Below the pieces are notes generated by a model that did no database searches, was not told where the DNA came from, and worked only from the letters and a program-made list of their open reading frames with translations. Source: Paenarthrobacter ureafaciens (lineage in GTDB: Bacteria; Actinomycetota; Actinomycetes; Actinomycetales; Micrococcaceae). From it: a DNA stretch of 64,000 nt. The stretch spans positions 62,001 to 126,000 of the forward strand of contig NZ_SBHM01000006.1 of assembly GCF_004028095.1 (NCBI RefSeq), given 5' to 3'. The position numbers and the translations under genes are program-made. Positions within the stretch are counted from its first letter, which is position 1. The number at the start of each line of letters is the position of its first letter. This document shows, piece by piece, positions 18,826 to 28,996 of this stretch.

Positions 18826-19890
18826 CTAGGCCTGATCTTGGCTGAGTGAAGTCCACTTGGAAAGGACTGCCGCAGCTTTGCCGGAATCCACCGATTCGGC
18901 TGCGCGCTCGAAGGCTGCCCGCATGCGATCCACCAAAGGGCCCACGGCCCTAAGATCAGCAGCAACCAGCCCTGCTGCAGCGTTCAACAGCACGGCATCC
19001 CGGATTGGACCGGTCTTTCCGTTGAGTATCTCCCGCACGACAACGGCGTTGGCAGCAGCGTCTCCGCCCCGCAGGTCGGCCACTGTGGATGCAGCTACGC
19101 CAAGATCCGCGGGTGAAAATACTTGTTCATGCACTTCTCCCCCACGGATCTCCCAGACGGTGGAAGGCCCCGTGGGAGTGAGTTCGTCCAGGCCATCGTC
19201 ACCACGGAACACGAGCCCGCGGCTGCCGCGGCGAGCCAGCACACCCGCCACTAGAGGTGCCATCCTGGCATTTGCGACCCCCACGGCCGAGGCCTGCACA
19301 TGCGCCGGGTTGGTCATGGGACCCAGGAAATTGAAGGCGGTGGGCACTGCGAGCTCACGGCGGGGCACGGCCGTGTGCCGGAAGGATGGATGAAATACCT
19401 GCGCGAAGCAAAACGTGATTCCGGCTTCCTCAGCGTTGCGGGCCACGCGTTCGATCGGGAGGTCCAGACGCACGCCAAGGGCTTCCAGGACATCGGCTGA
19501 ACCCGACGTCGATGACGCAGCACGGTTACCGTGCTTTACTACCTTCGCGCCCGCCCCGGCAGCAACGAGGGCGGCCATCGTGGAGATATTGACGGTGTTC
19601 AGGCGGTCGCCACCCGTACCGACGATGTCCAGCTTCTCCCCCGAAATCTCGATGGGGTTGGCATTGCGGATCATGGCCGCCACAAGCCCGGCCAGTTCTT
19701 CCACGGTTTCGCCCTTGGCGCGCAGGGCCACCAGGAAGCCTGCAATCTGCGCTGGCGTCGCATCGCCGGCCATGATCGTGTTCATCGCCCACTCGGTGTT
19801 ATCCGCAGCCAGGTCGTCGCCGTTGATCAGTGCAGAGATGAGCCCTGGCCAGGTGTTGCTGGCTGCAGGTGCCGATGCCGGAGAAGTCAC
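18826..19890 (-). CDS. trpD: Anthranilate phosphoribosyltransferase
   Basis: The second enzyme of tryptophan synthesis: it joins anthranilate and PRPP to phosphoribosylanthranilate. The 354-residue protein has the PRPP-binding GTGGD, the following NxST loop (NTVNIST) and [25 protein letters not shown] anthranilate site, all in the family order; length is normal. It is isolated from other trp genes, as is common in this lineage. The GTG start has a TAGCAT hexamer ending six bases upstream (19897-19902) and no ribosome site, so the mRNA is probably leaderless. Confidence 0.96.
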   Translation of the reverse strand: MTSPASAPAASNTWPGLISALINGDDLAADNTEWAMNTIMAGDATPAQIAGFLVALRAKGETVEELAGLVAAMIRNANPIEISGEKLDIVGTGGDRLNTVNISTMAALVAAGAGAKVVKHGNRAASSTSGSADVLEALGVRLDLPIERVARNAEEAGITFCFAQVFHPSFRHTAVPRRELAVPTAFNFLGPMTNPAHVQASAVGVANARMAPLVAGVLARRGSRGLVFRGDDGLDELTPTGPSTVWEIRGGEVHEQVFSPADLGVAASTVADLRGGDAAANAVVVREILNGKTGPIRDAVLLNAAAGLVAADLRAVGPLVDRMRAAFERAAESVDSGKAAAVLSKWTSLSQDQA

Positions 19891-20002
19891 CCACTGATGC
19901 TATCGACCGAGCCACGCCGATGACCAATGTGAACGAGGCCGGGAACTTTTCCGCGCGATTTCGCGTCTTTGTAGAAAAAGTCTCCCGATTCGGTGGTTTG
20001 CA

Positions 20003-20032
20003 TTGGGAAGTCTGGACTTTTACAGACATAAT
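20003..20032 (+). promoter_or_regulatory. Promoter of ctaE, leaderless
   Basis: TTGGGA (20003-20008) and CATAAT (20027-20032) are 18 bases apart, and the GTG start codon of ctaE follows the -10 after six bases. Transcription would begin at or next to the start codon, so the mRNA is expected to be leaderless. Confidence 0.6.
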
Positions 20033-20038
20033 GTCCTT

Positions 20039-20677
20039 GTGACATCTGCGACCCATGCCCCCAGTACCCCGGCGCACCCGACGCTGAACCGCCCCAACTT
20101 GGTTTCTGTAGGAACCGTAGTTTGGCTGTCCAGTGAGTTGATGTTCTTCGCCGGCCTCTTTGCCATGTACTTCACTCTGCGCTCCACGTCTGGACTGATG
20201 TGGGCGGAAGAGACGGCCAAGCTCAACTTCCCGTTTGCGCTCGTCAACACCATCGTCCTTGTGGCAAGTTCCTTTACTTGCCAGATGGGTGTGTTTGCTG
20301 CCGAGCGGCTCGAACCCCGCCGGACGGGTGGACCACTGCAGTTCACCCGCTGGGGCATGAGCGAATGGTTCATCCTCACATTCGTCATGGGCGCCTTCTT
20401 CGTTGCCGGCCAGACGACCGAGTACGCAATGCTCGTCTCCGAGCACGTTTCCTTGTCGTCCAACGCTTACGGCTCCGCCTTCTACATGACCACCGGCTTC
20501 CACGGCCTCCACGTCATCGGAGGCCTCATCGCCTTCCTCTTCATCATTGGCCGCGCTTTCGCCGCCAAGAAGTTCGGACACTTCGAAGCGACGTCGGCGA
20601 TCGTCACCTCTTACTACTGGCACTTCGTTGACGTTGTGTGGATCGGCCTCTTCCTGGTCATCTACGTCCTCAAGTAG
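20039..20677 (+). CDS. ctaE: Cytochrome c oxidase subunit III
   Basis: Subunit III of the aa3-type cytochrome c oxidase in the plasma membrane. The protein has five hydrophobic helices, the short actinobacterial form, with hallmark segments [27 protein letters not shown] and [15 protein letters not shown]. The GTG at 20039 is chosen because the promoter directly abuts it; an in-frame TTG at 20003 falls inside the -35 box. It heads the plus-strand block ctaE-qcrC-qcrA-qcrB, matching the bc1-aa3 supercomplex found in actinobacteria. Confidence 0.95.
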   Translation: MTSATHAPSTPAHPTLNRPNLVSVGTVVWLSSELMFFAGLFAMYFTLRSTSGLMWAEETAKLNFPFALVNTIVLVASSFTCQMGVFAAERLEPRRTGGPLQFTRWGMSEWFILTFVMGAFFVAGQTTEYAMLVSEHVSLSSNAYGSAFYMTTGFHGLHVIGGLIAFLFIIGRAFAAKKFGHFEATSAIVTSYYWHFVDVVWIGLFLVIYVLK

Positions 20678-20764
20678 CCCGGCTTTGACTCTTTTTCTAC
20701 AAGAGGCAGAATTTCAAGAAGCGGCTCACGGAGCCGACGCAGGATCGAATAAAGGAACCACCAC

Positions 20765-21553
20765 GTGAAGGCACTCTCGCAGAAGCGACGTCACCCACTG
20801 GCAGCCATTGCGCTGCTGCTGATGGGCCTCCTCCTCACTGGTGGGCTTTACGCCATTGCCACATCCGTCAACCAGGCCAAGGCCGACACCACGAGCTTCA
20901 GCGCCAGTGACGTAGAAGAAGGCGGCAAACTCTTTGCTGCCAACTGCGCCACCTGCCACGGCATGGGTGCAAGCGGAACCCAGGACGGCCCCTCGCTGGT
21001 CGGCGTGGGTGCTGCAGCAGTTGACTTCCAGGTTGGCACCGGCCGTATGCCCATGCAGATGAATGGCCCGCAGGCTCAGAAGAAGCCCGTTCAGTTCAAT
21101 GACGAGCAGACCAAGCAGCTCTCCGCCTATGTCGCATCGCTCGGCGCAGGCCCGGCCATTCCGGAGGAGCACCTCCTGGACGAGAAGGGTGACGCAGCCA
21201 AGGGTGGCGAACTCTTCCGTGTCAACTGTGCAATGTGCCACAACGCTGCAGCAGCAGGCGGTGCGTTGACCCGCGGCAAGTTCGCTCCCGGTCTTGCCGA
21301 TGTCACAGGCAAGCACATCTACGAGGCAATGGCCACGGGTCCGCAGAACATGCCCGTGTTCAATGACTCCAACGTCACCCCCGAAGACAAGCGCGACATC
21401 ATCACCTTCCTGAAGACGATCGAAGCCAACGGCTCCCCGGGTGGCGCGGAGCTTGGCTCCCTGGGCCCCGTAGCTGAAGGCCTGTTCGTATGGGTTGCCG
21501 GCCTGGGCGTCATCATCGCCTTCACCATCTGGCTGACGTCCCGCACGTCCTAG
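20765..21553 (+). CDS. qcrC: Cytochrome bc1 complex di-heme cytochrome c subunit
   Basis: This subunit replaces both cytochrome c1 and soluble cytochrome c in actinobacteria, passing electrons straight to the aa3 oxidase. The 262-residue protein has an N-terminal membrane anchor (about residues 12-33), two c-type heme sites, C61-x2-C64-H65 (CATCHG) and C155-x2-C158-H159 (CAMCHN), and a C-terminal membrane helix ending in a short basic tail. The heme domains lie outside the cell. It follows ctaE by 87 bp and precedes qcrA by about 100 bp. Confidence 0.97.
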   Translation: MKALSQKRRHPLAAIALLLMGLLLTGGLYAIATSVNQAKADTTSFSASDVEEGGKLFAANCATCHGMGASGTQDGPSLVGVGAAAVDFQVGTGRMPMQMNGPQAQKKPVQFNDEQTKQLSAYVASLGAGPAIPEEHLLDEKGDAAKGGELFRVNCAMCHNAAAAGGALTRGKFAPGLADVTGKHIYEAMATGPQNMPVFNDSNVTPEDKRDIITFLKTIEANGSPGGAELGSLGPVAEGLFVWVAGLGVIIAFTIWLTSRTS

Positions 21554-21651
21554 TCCTCACGGACTCAAAACTTCTGCTGCACGGTCAGCAGTTTGGAACT
21601 GAAAATTAACTCGGCTCAGACCGAGACAACGAGAGAAGGATGAGGCGAATT

Positions 21652-22722
21652 ATGGGCAACCATAGTGACGGCAGTCCGAACCACTCGGGCACCGTAGCTA
21701 CGGCTGGTCAGAATGAGGTGGAGAAGTTCCAGGATCCTGGTCTTCCTCCGCATCGTTTGCGCCTGGCTGACACGGACCCGGTAGCCGCAAAGCGCGCCGA
21801 GCGTCAGGTAGCCATTCTGTTTGGCATTTCCGTCATCGGAACGCTGGTCTTCCTGGTGGCGTACTTCGCCATCGATCTGGGCGATGACACGAGCATCGCA
21901 ACGATTCGTACGCAGAACCTGCTTCTGGGTCTGGGAACGGCCTTTGCAATGCTGGGCATCGGCACCGGCATCGTGCACTGGGCCAAAGCCCTGATGCCCG
22001 ATCACGAAGTCTCGGAAGAACGCCACGCAATTCGGACCGAGGATGACCGCCAGGCCGCGGTCCGGATCGTCGACGACATCGTCGAGGAAACGGGAATCAA
22101 GCGCCGCCCGCTGATCCGCAACACCCTCCTGGGTGCTGTGGCCCTTGCTCCCCTGCCGGCCCTGGCCATCTTCGGCGACCTGGGTCCCCGCCCCGACGAC
22201 AAGCTCGCACACACCATGTGGGCCCCCGAGGGCGGCAAGCTCAAGCGACTGACCCGCGACCCCGACGGAACCCCGATCAAGGCATCGGATGTCACCATCG
22301 GTTCCGCGTTCCACGTGATTCCGGAAGGCCTGAACGAACTCCACGAGGGCAAGCTGAACGAGAAGGCCAAGGCCGTCGTCCTCCTGATGCGCCTCGATCC
22401 GAACTCGCTCAACCCGTCACCGGGCCGTGAAAACTGGGGTTACAACGGAATCGTTGCCTACTCCAAGATCTGCACCCACGTTGGTTGCCCCGTTGCTCTC
22501 TACGAGCAGCAGACGCACCACCTTCTGTGCCCGTGCCACCAGTCCACATTCGACCTCACGCAGGAATGCAAGGTCATCTTTGGACCGGCAAGCCGTCCGC
22601 TTCCCCAGCTGCCGATCGCAGTTGACGCAGAGGGCTACCTCGTCGCCACCAGCGACTTCAAAGAACCTGTAGGACCGAGTTACTGGGAGCGTGACGAGCA
22701 TGAGCGCCTCATCAACAGCTGA
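21652..22722 (+). CDS. qcrA: Cytochrome bc1 complex Rieske iron-sulfur subunit
   Basis: The 2Fe-2S subunit of the menaquinol:cytochrome c reductase. The 356-residue protein has three membrane helices, an actinobacterial trait, and a C-terminal Rieske domain with cluster ligands in CTHVGC (274-279) and CPCHQS (293-298). The ATG at 21652 is preferred over one at 21640: the GGATGAGG ahead of 21652 is well spaced, while a start at 21640 would touch the AGAAGG. Its 3' end overlaps qcrB by about 30 bases. Confidence 0.96.
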   Translation: MGNHSDGSPNHSGTVATAGQNEVEKFQDPGLPPHRLRLADTDPVAAKRAERQVAILFGISVIGTLVFLVAYFAIDLGDDTSIATIRTQNLLLGLGTAFAMLGIGTGIVHWAKALMPDHEVSEERHAIRTEDDRQAAVRIVDDIVEETGIKRRPLIRNTLLGAVALAPLPALAIFGDLGPRPDDKLAHTMWAPEGGKLKRLTRDPDGTPIKASDVTIGSAFHVIPEGLNELHEGKLNEKAKAVVLLMRLDPNSLNPSPGRENWGYNGIVAYSKICTHVGCPVALYEQQTHHLLCPCHQSTFDLTQECKVIFGPASRPLPQLPIAVDAEGYLVATSDFKEPVGPSYWERDEHERLINS

Positions 22723-24373
22723 AGCCCCCTTCGTAGCGAAGACCAAGGTAGGACGCTTTACTGACTTTGTTGACCAGCGTGTAGGCGGCTCCGGCATCCT
22801 GCGTGAATTTGGCCGCAAGGTCTTTCCGGACCACTGGTCATTCATGTTCGGTGAGGTGGCGCTGTACTCCTTCGTCATCCTGCTGCTTTCCGGAACGTTC
22901 CTGACGTTCTTCTTCGACCCGTCCATGGCTGAGACCCACTACCAGGGTTCCTACACGCCGCTGTACAACGTCGAAATGTCCGTCGCATACAACTCCTCCC
23001 TGAACATCTCATTCGATGTCCGCGGTGGTTTGTTCATGCGCCAGGTGCACCACTGGGCTGCCCTCCTCTTTGTGGCGTCCCTGGGTGTACACATGCTGCG
23101 CGTTTTCTTCACGGGCGCTTTCCGCAAGCCGCGTGAAATGAACTGGGTTGTGGGCGGTGTCCTGTTGATCCTTGCAATGGCAGCAGGCTTCACCGGCTAC
23201 TCCCTCCCCGATGATCTCCTCTCCGGTAACGGCCTCCGCATCATCGACGGCGTCATCAAATCCATCCCGGTCATCGGAACGTACATCTCCTTCTTCCTTT
23301 TCGGTGGAGAGTTCCCGGGCACGGCAATCATCGGCCGTCTGTACGTGCTCCACATCCTGCTGGTGCCTGCGCTCATCCTCCTGATGATCGTCATCCACCT
23401 CTTCATGGTTGTTGTTCACAAGCACACGCAGTACCCCGGCCCCGGCCGTAATGACGGCAACGTCGTCGGCTACCCCCTTGGTCCGGTCTACGCTGCCAAG
23501 GCCGGTGGATTCTTCTTCATCGTCTTCGGTGTCGTTGCCCTGATGGCAGCCGCGTTCACTATCAACCCGATCTGGAACTACGGTCCCTACGACCCTTCAC
23601 CGGTGTCTGCTGGTACCCAGCCTGACTGGTACATCGGATTTGTTGACGGCGCACTCCGACTTATGCCGGGTGTCATCAATGACTTCCACTTCGAGTACGT
23701 CATCTTCGGCCACACGCTGACGCTGAACGTCCTGCTGCCGGCCCTGGTACCGGCCGGTATCATCTTCACCGTTCTGTTCATGTACCCGTGGATCGAACGT
23801 TGGATCACCAAGGACGATCGTGAGCACCACGTACTCGACCGCCCCCGGAACGCTCCGACCCGTACCGCAATCGGCGTAGCAGGCTTCACCTGGTACTGCG
23901 TGATGTGGGCTGCTGCAGGCTCCGACCTCATCGCCACCCACTTCCACGTCTCGCTGAACGATGTCACCTACTGGCTGCGTGCCCTGTTCTTCATCGGACC
24001 GGTCATCGCGTTCATCGTGACGAAGCGCATTGCCTTGGCTCTGCAGCGCAAGGATCGTGAAATCGCACTCCATGGCCGCGAGACCGGACGTATCGTGCGA
24101 CTCCCCCACGGCGAGTTCATCGAAGTGCATGCACCTCTCGACGAGTACAAGCGCTACAAGCTCGTTGGCTTCGAGTCCCCTGCACCGATTCCGGCTCAGC
24201 CCAACGAGCACGGTGTTGTAACCCGCAAGGAAAAGCGCCGCGCGGCTCTTTCCAAGTGGTTCTTCGAGGACCGCGTTGCCCCGGCGACTCCGGCCGAGCT
24301 CGAGGCGGCGCACGCACATGGCCACCACGAGGCCATCGAAGCAGGCGAAGACCAGAAGAGCCTGAGCCACTAG
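22691..24373 (+). CDS. qcrB: Cytochrome bc1 complex cytochrome b subunit
   Basis: Cytochrome b of the bc1 complex, carrying the two b hemes and the quinol sites. The 560-residue protein has the four heme-ligand histidines in HHWAALLFVASLGVHMLRVF and the HILLVPAL...IHLFMVV region, and the PDWY quinol-site signature (PDWYIGFVDG). The C-terminal extension of about 150 residues is typical for actinobacterial QcrB. The start is the GTG at 22691, overlapping qcrA; an ATG at 22700 is an alternative. A strong terminator follows. Confidence 0.97.
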   Translation: MTSMSASSTAEAPFVAKTKVGRFTDFVDQRVGGSGILREFGRKVFPDHWSFMFGEVALYSFVILLLSGTFLTFFFDPSMAETHYQGSYTPLYNVEMSVAYNSSLNISFDVRGGLFMRQVHHWAALLFVASLGVHMLRVFFTGAFRKPREMNWVVGGVLLILAMAAGFTGYSLPDDLLSGNGLRIIDGVIKSIPVIGTYISFFLFGGEFPGTAIIGRLYVLHILLVPALILLMIVIHLFMVVVHKHTQYPGPGRNDGNVVGYPLGPVYAAKAGGFFFIVFGVVALMAAAFTINPIWNYGPYDPSPVSAGTQPDWYIGFVDGALRLMPGVINDFHFEYVIFGHTLTLNVLLPALVPAGIIFTVLFMYPWIERWITKDDREHHVLDRPRNAPTRTAIGVAGFTWYCVMWAAAGSDLIATHFHVSLNDVTYWLRALFFIGPVIAFIVTKRIALALQRKDREIALHGRETGRIVRLPHGEFIEVHAPLDEYKRYKLVGFESPAPIPAQPNEHGVVTRKEKRRAALSKWFFEDRVAPATPAELEAAHAHGHHEAIEAGEDQKSLSH

Positions 24374-24391
24374 TCAAGGTTCAAAGACAGT

Positions 24392-24430
24392 AAAAGCGGG
24401 CCCGATCCAATGGATCGGGCCCGCTTTTTG
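24392..24430 (+). terminator. Terminator of the ctaE-qcrCAB block
   Basis: Perfect 18-base arms (24392-24409 and 24411-24428) followed by a T-run. The flanking A-run lets it also act for the convergent GntR-type gene. Confidence 0.93.
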
Positions 24431-24459
24431 CGTGCTCGGCCTCATCAGCATCCGAGGCG

Positions 24460-25248
24460 TTATTGGACGCGATACCCGGAAGAGTAGTTCCTGGTCGGAC
24501 GCACGCCGGGGCGCTGCAATGGTACCCAGAGCTTGTACCGGTCGGCCCGGTAATAGGACACGGAGTAGTCCACCATGGCCCGTGCCACAAACGCGTGGCG
24601 CTGGATTTTGAGGAGCGGAGCACCGACGTCGACATTGAGCAGCCTGGCAGTCGACGGTGACGCAGCGGTGGCCTCGATCATGTCCTCGCCCCACTCCATG
24701 ACGAGCCCGTACCGCTCGCTGAGAACGTTATAGAGCGACGTTGGTGGTGCCTCGTCAAGGAGGCCAGGCACACGGTGGGCGGGTATGAAGTTCTCATCCA
24801 CGCTCATGGGCTCGTTGTCAGCAAGAAGCAGCCGGCGAAAGCGCACAAGGGGCGTTCCTTCGTCCAACTGAAGCTCCCTCGCCAGAAAGGCACTGGCGCC
24901 AATCTGTTCGAAACTCAGAACCTTGGCTGCCGGCACCATGCCACGGCGCTGCATTTCCTCGCTGTACGAGGTGAGCTTCACCTGCAGGTCCAGCTTGGGC
25001 TTCTTGACGAAGGTGCCCAGGCCGACCACCCGCTCCAACACTTCCTCGCCGACCAGCGCATCGATGGCCTGCCGCACAGTCATTCGAGCAAGGCCAAACC
25101 TGAGAGACAGATCCCGCTCGGAAGGAAGCGACGAACCGGGAGGACACGACTCTCCGATGAAGGCCCTGAGGATCTCCCTCAGCTGGATGTAGATGGGCGT
25201 ACTGCTGGTCCGGTCTATTTCACCGACGATTCTGGCCGCCTCAGGCAT
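24460..25248 (-). CDS. dasR: GntR-family (HutC/UTRA) regulator, DasR-like
   Basis: A 262-residue regulator with an N-terminal winged helix (PIYIQLREILRAFI, LPSERDLSLRFGLARMTVRQAID, about residues 17-83) and a C-terminal UTRA effector domain. In Streptomyces, DasR represses N-acetylglucosamine and PTS genes and is released by glucosamine-6-phosphate. Two facts support a DasR orthologue: it lies divergently from HPr, and the space between holds a site with the core of the dre operator. Orthology is inferred; NagR/YvoA-type regulators share the fold. Confidence 0.8.
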   Translation of the reverse strand: MPEAARIVGEIDRTSSTPIYIQLREILRAFIGESCPPGSSLPSERDLSLRFGLARMTVRQAIDALVGEEVLERVVGLGTFVKKPKLDLQVKLTSYSEEMQRRGMVPAAKVLSFEQIGASAFLARELQLDEGTPLVRFRRLLLADNEPMSVDENFIPAHRVPGLLDEAPPTSLYNVLSERYGLVMEWGEDMIEATAASPSTARLLNVDVGAPLLKIQRHAFVARAMVDYSVSYYRADRYKLWVPLQRPGVRPTRNYSSGYRVQ

Positions 25249-25300
25249 GTCCCGTCCCCAAGTTCGTTTGGCTCATAGAACAAGGGTAAATCAACGGCAG

Positions 25301-25316
25301 CACGGTCTAGACCACT
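25301..25316. promoter_or_regulatory. dre-like operator between dasR and ptsH
   Basis: The 16-base site contains the perfect palindrome GGTCTAGACC (25304-25313) and matches the published DasR dre consensus ACTGGTCTAGACCACT at 13 of 16 positions, the mismatches being the first three bases. It sits 52 bases from the regulator start and about 107 from the HPr start, so it could control both. Confidence 0.72.
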
Positions 25317-25422
25317 ACGGCTATAGGAATGGGCGGAGGACCGAAGACGCGGTTACCCTAGGAATGATCCGTTCCCATCCCGCTCTCCAACAGACCAGCC
25401 GGGACCCATTCTAGGAGCAGGC

Positions 25423-25707
25423 TTGCCCCAGCAGCATTCCTTTGTCGCAGCCGAGATCGGGCTTCACGCCCGAGCAGCTGCCGTCTTTGTCCGGGCCGTC
25501 AACGAAACCGGCCTTCCTGTCACCATCCGCAAACCCGACGGCCTCCCCGTCGACGCCCGCTCCCTCCTGCAGGTCATGACCGAGGACTTTGCCCACGGCT
25601 GCCAGGTGGTGCTGGAAGTGGACCAGGACGAGCTCTCAGGCGATGAATCCTCTCAGGAGCTATCCGAGGCCTTGGAGAGGTTGTCAGCCGTCCTGGAGGC
25701 CTCCTAG
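25423..25707 (+). CDS. ptsH: HPr phosphocarrier protein of the PTS
   Basis: HPr relays phosphate from enzyme I to sugar-specific PTS permeases. The 94-residue protein has the active-site histidine at residue 15 in GLHARAA and a serine at 47 (DARSLLQ) at the position of the regulatory Ser46 of Gram-positive HPr. The TTG start has AGGAG five bases upstream. No enzyme I or permease gene lies in the window. The dre-like site upstream suggests control by the divergent DasR-like repressor. A strong hairpin follows. Confidence 0.92.
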   Translation: MPQQHSFVAAEIGLHARAAAVFVRAVNETGLPVTIRKPDGLPVDARSLLQVMTEDFAHGCQVVLEVDQDELSGDESSQELSEALERLSAVLEAS

Positions 25708-25756
25708 GGCTGCCGGCCCACAGCCACCAAGACCCGCGGGCCTCGCCATCTGGTTA

Positions 25757-25800
25757 AACAGCAAAGGTCCCCACCATCCATGGTGGGGACCTTTGCTGTT
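25757..25800. terminator. Bidirectional terminator between ptsH and ctaF
   Basis: A perfect 20-base stem (25757-25776 with 25781-25800) around a TCCA loop. T-runs are short, but the stem is very stable and placed between two convergent genes. Confidence 0.85.
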
Positions 25801-25810
25801 GGAAATTGAC

Positions 25811-26212
25811 CTAGTGTGCGTGGTCGCCGCGGCTGTACTCGAAGACCCAGCCAATAAGGGCCACGATGGCTAGGCCACCGGCAACGTAAGTCACCCAGAA
25901 ACCAATAGCCAAGCCAAGGAATCCGCCTGCGCATGCAAGGCCGAGGACCAACGGCCACCAGCTCCACGGGCTGAAGTGCCCTTGCTCGCCGGCACCCTCG
26001 TGGATCTCAGCGTCCGGACGGTCTTCCGGGCGCATGCCGATCCTGCGGCCTGTGAAGCCGAGGTAAGCACCTATCATGCCTGCAAGACCACCCACGAGGA
26101 GGATGCCCAGGATACCGACCCATTCGGACCATTCCGTCAGGAATCCGTAAATGATGGTCACGGGGATGAAGAAGAATACTCCTGCTCCGAAGAGCCACGA
26201 TTCAATTTTCAC
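25811..26212 (-). CDS. ctaF: Cytochrome c oxidase subunit IV (actinobacterial type)
   Basis: A 133-residue membrane protein with four hydrophobic segments ([41 protein letters not shown], then two near the C-terminus). It is the small actinobacteria-specific subunit of the aa3 oxidase. Its ATG overlaps the ctaD stop in an ATGA arrangement, so the two are translationally coupled and made in step. Confidence 0.94.
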   Translation of the reverse strand: MKIESWLFGAGVFFFIPVTIIYGFLTEWSEWVGILGILLVGGLAGMIGAYLGFTGRRIGMRPEDRPDAEIHEGAGEQGHFSPWSWWPLVLGLACAGGFLGLAIGFWVTYVAGGLAIVALIGWVFEYSRGDHAH

Positions 26213-27930
26213 TTACGCACGTCCTTCTGGTCAGCGTTGCCGAGAATTACGGCTGCCGGGTCCGGAGCCTGGGCAGTGTGGACCTGTGCCAGTTCGGGGT
26301 GGTGCAGGTCCAGAGCCGGGCGCTCGGAGCGGATGCGGGGCAGGGAGGTGAAGTTGTGACGGGGCGGCGGGCAGGAAGTTGCCCACTCCAGCGAAGCGCC
26401 GAAGCCCCAGGGATCGTCAACCTCAACCTTCTTGTTGCTCCGCCAGGTGATGTAGACGTTCCAGAAGAACGGCAGGAGTGACGCACCAAGAACGAAGGAC
26501 GAGATCGTGGAGAACTGGTTCATCCAGGTGAAGTTGTCCTGCGGCATGTAGTCGGCGTAACGGCGGGGCATGCCTTCAACACCGAGCCAGTGCTGGATGA
26601 GGAAGGTGCCGTGGAAGCCAAGGAACAGCAGCCAGAAGTGGATCTTGCCCAGGCGTTCGTTGAGCATCTTTCCAGTCCACTTGGGCCACCAGAAGTAGAA
26701 GCCGGCGAACATTGCGAACACAACGGTGCCGAACACCACGTAGTGGAAGTGCGCCACCACGAAGTAGGAGTCCGAAACGTGGAAGTCCAGAGGCGGGGAG
26801 GCCAGGATGATGCCAGTGAGGCCACCGAAGAGGAAGGTCACCAGGAACCCGATGCTCCAGAGCATCGGAGTTTCGAACGTGATGGAACCTTGCCAGAGCG
26901 TACCGATCCAGTTGAAGAACTTCACGCCGGTGGGTACCGCAATCAGCATCGTCATGAAGGCAAAGAACGGCAGCAGGACGGAACCGGTGACGTACATGTG
27001 GTGGGCCCACACCGTTACCGACAATGCGGCAATGGCGATGGTCGCGTACACAAGGCCCTTGTAGCCGAAGATCGGCTTGCGGCTGAAGACAGGGAAGATC
27101 TCAGAGACGATGCCGAAGAACGGCAGGGCGATGATGTACACCTCGGGGTGTCCGAAGAACCAGAACAGGTGCTGCCAGAGTACAGCGCCACCGTTCTCGG
27201 GGTCGAAGATGTGTGCGCCAAAGCGACGATCAGCACCGAGGGCGAACAGTGCAGCTGCCAGCGGCGGGAATGCCATCAGAACCAGGATTGCCGTCACCAG
27301 GGTGTTCCACGTGAAGATCGGCATACGCCACATGGTCATGCCAGGGGCACGCATGCAGATGATGGTGGTGATGAAGTTAACCGCACCAAGGATGGTACCG
27401 AAGCCTGACAGTGCGAGGCCGAAGACCCACAGGTCACCGCCCACGCCGGGGCTGAAGGTTGTATTCGACAACGGAGCGTAGGCGAACCAACCGAAGGATG
27501 CAGCACCCTGCGGGGTGATGAAGCCGGACACCGCGATGGTGGAACCGAACAGGAAGAACCAGAAAGCCAGGGCGTTCAGTCGCGGGAACGCGACGTCGGG
27601 AGCACCGATCTGGAGCGGCATGATGACGTTGGCGAAGCCGGCAAACAGCGGCGTTGCAAACATCAGGAGCATGACCGTGCCATGCATGGTGAACATCTGG
27701 TTGTACTGTTCCTTGGTCTGCAGGATCTGCATACCGGGTTCGAACAGTTCAGCACGGATCAGCAGCGCCATGACGCCACCGAGGCAGAAGAACACGAACG
27801 AGGCGATCAGGTACATGTACCCGATGGTCTTGTGGTCCGTGGAGGTAATCCAGTTGACGACGATTCGCCCCTTGGATTTAGGAACAACGGGAGTCTCGAG
27901 GACCCCGGCGGATTGAGTGTACGTAGCCAC
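26209..27930 (-). CDS. ctaD: Cytochrome c oxidase subunit I
   Basis: The catalytic subunit of the aa3 oxidase with heme a and the heme a3-CuB centre. The 573-residue protein has 12 membrane helices. Visible ligands are the His in [11 protein letters not shown] (heme a), GHPEVY (CuB His and the cross-linked Tyr), the His pair in [10 protein letters not shown] (CuB) and HFHYVVFG (hemes a3 and a). The tail after about residue 530 is soluble and variable. It lies nine bases downstream of ctaC and overlaps ctaF. Confidence 0.97.
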   Translation of the reverse strand: MATYTQSAGVLETPVVPKSKGRIVVNWITSTDHKTIGYMYLIASFVFFCLGGVMALLIRAELFEPGMQILQTKEQYNQMFTMHGTVMLLMFATPLFAGFANVIMPLQIGAPDVAFPRLNALAFWFFLFGSTIAVSGFITPQGAASFGWFAYAPLSNTTFSPGVGGDLWVFGLALSGFGTILGAVNFITTIICMRAPGMTMWRMPIFTWNTLVTAILVLMAFPPLAAALFALGADRRFGAHIFDPENGGAVLWQHLFWFFGHPEVYIIALPFFGIVSEIFPVFSRKPIFGYKGLVYATIAIAALSVTVWAHHMYVTGSVLLPFFAFMTMLIAVPTGVKFFNWIGTLWQGSITFETPMLWSIGFLVTFLFGGLTGIILASPPLDFHVSDSYFVVAHFHYVVFGTVVFAMFAGFYFWWPKWTGKMLNERLGKIHFWLLFLGFHGTFLIQHWLGVEGMPRRYADYMPQDNFTWMNQFSTISSFVLGASLLPFFWNVYITWRSNKKVEVDDPWGFGASLEWATSCPPPRHNFTSLPRIRSERPALDLHHPELAQVHTAQAPDPAAVILGNADQKDVRK

Positions 27931-27939
27931 TTCGCTCCC

Positions 27940-28812
27940 TTACTTGGTTGCGTTCAGGTTCGGGTTGCGGTCATATTCCGCACCGAGCAGGCCAGTGTTG
28001 CCTTCCTGGCGGAGCTGGTCCATGTGAGCCTTGAACTCAGACTCGGACACAACCTTGACGCGGAAAAGCATTTCGGAGTGGTACTCACCGCAGAGTTCAG
28101 CACACTTGCCGTCGAAGGTGCCTTCCTTGGTGGGCGTGAACCGGATGTGGTTGGTCTTACCCGGGATCATGTCGCGCTTCTGAAGGAAGGCGGGGACCCA
28201 GAAAGAGTGGATGACATCGCGGGAGTTGAGCTCCAGGTCAACGGACTTGTTGACCGGCAAGTACAGGGTGGGGAGCAGTTCCTTGTTGACTTCATTGCCA
28301 GTAAGGTGCGCCTGCACGCCGGCCTCGTGAACATCTTCGGTGATGACCTGGCCCTGCTTGTAGTTGAAGTCCCAAGCCCACTGCTTGCCACGGACATCAA
28401 CAACGACGTCGGCAGGCTGCGAGCGGTCATCGATCGCACGCTGGTCCTGGTCGGTGAAGTAGAAGAACACCAGCACCATGAACAGCGGGATGGTCAAGTA
28501 GAAGACCTCGAGCGGCAGGTTGTAGCTGAGCTGCTTCGGGAAACCGGTGGTGCCCTTACGGCGGCGGTAGGCAATGATGCACCAGACCAACAGGCCCCAC
28601 GTGATAATACCGACTGCCAAGGCGGCGATCCATGAGTTGACCCAGAGGTCCATGATCCGGTCAGTGTGGTTGGTGGTGCCGCGCTCTGTAGGCAGCCAAC
28701 CCTTCTCTACCTCTGGTGAACATCCGGTCAAAACCAACGCGCCGGCTAGTGCCAAGCCAGTGATCGAAGTGATCTTTATGCGTCGGCTGCCGGTTCGGTT
28801 CTGCGAACTCAC
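27940..28812 (-). CDS. ctaC: Cytochrome c oxidase subunit II
   Basis: The CuA-bearing subunit that takes electrons from QcrC. The 290-residue protein begins with a lipoprotein signal (lipobox LTGC, Cys31), has two membrane helices, then a cupredoxin domain with the binuclear CuA ligands in CAELCGEYHSEM. The GTG at 28812 is preferred over the ATG at 28869: AGGAAGG lies about eight bases upstream and the shorter form starts with a proper signal peptide. It is the first gene of ctaC-ctaD-ctaF. Confidence 0.95.
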   Translation of the reverse strand: MSSQNRTGSRRIKITSITGLALAGALVLTGCSPEVEKGWLPTERGTTNHTDRIMDLWVNSWIAALAVGIITWGLLVWCIIAYRRRKGTTGFPKQLSYNLPLEVFYLTIPLFMVLVFFYFTDQDQRAIDDRSQPADVVVDVRGKQWAWDFNYKQGQVITEDVHEAGVQAHLTGNEVNKELLPTLYLPVNKSVDLELNSRDVIHSFWVPAFLQKRDMIPGKTNHIRFTPTKEGTFDGKCAELCGEYHSEMLFRVKVVSESEFKAHMDQLRQEGNTGLLGAEYDRNPNLNATK

Positions 28813-28996
28813 AGACGGCCCTTCCTCTTGTTGCTGTCTCCCGGCAGGCCGAAGGCCCTCCGGGCACACTAAAAGTTTTACTACCCGATGTAGAGCTTAC
28901 CGCTATGAAGCGGTTTTCGCGCACATGTCGGCGCCGTGGCTCCGAACGCGATGAAACGCGACCGGGACGGCGCCGACATGAGGCTGCTAGCTCGGA

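Noticed and set aside
26590..27408. 272-codon plus-strand frame opposite ctaD
   Set aside because: Composition is His/Glu-rich reverse reading of membrane helices; a mirror of ctaD.
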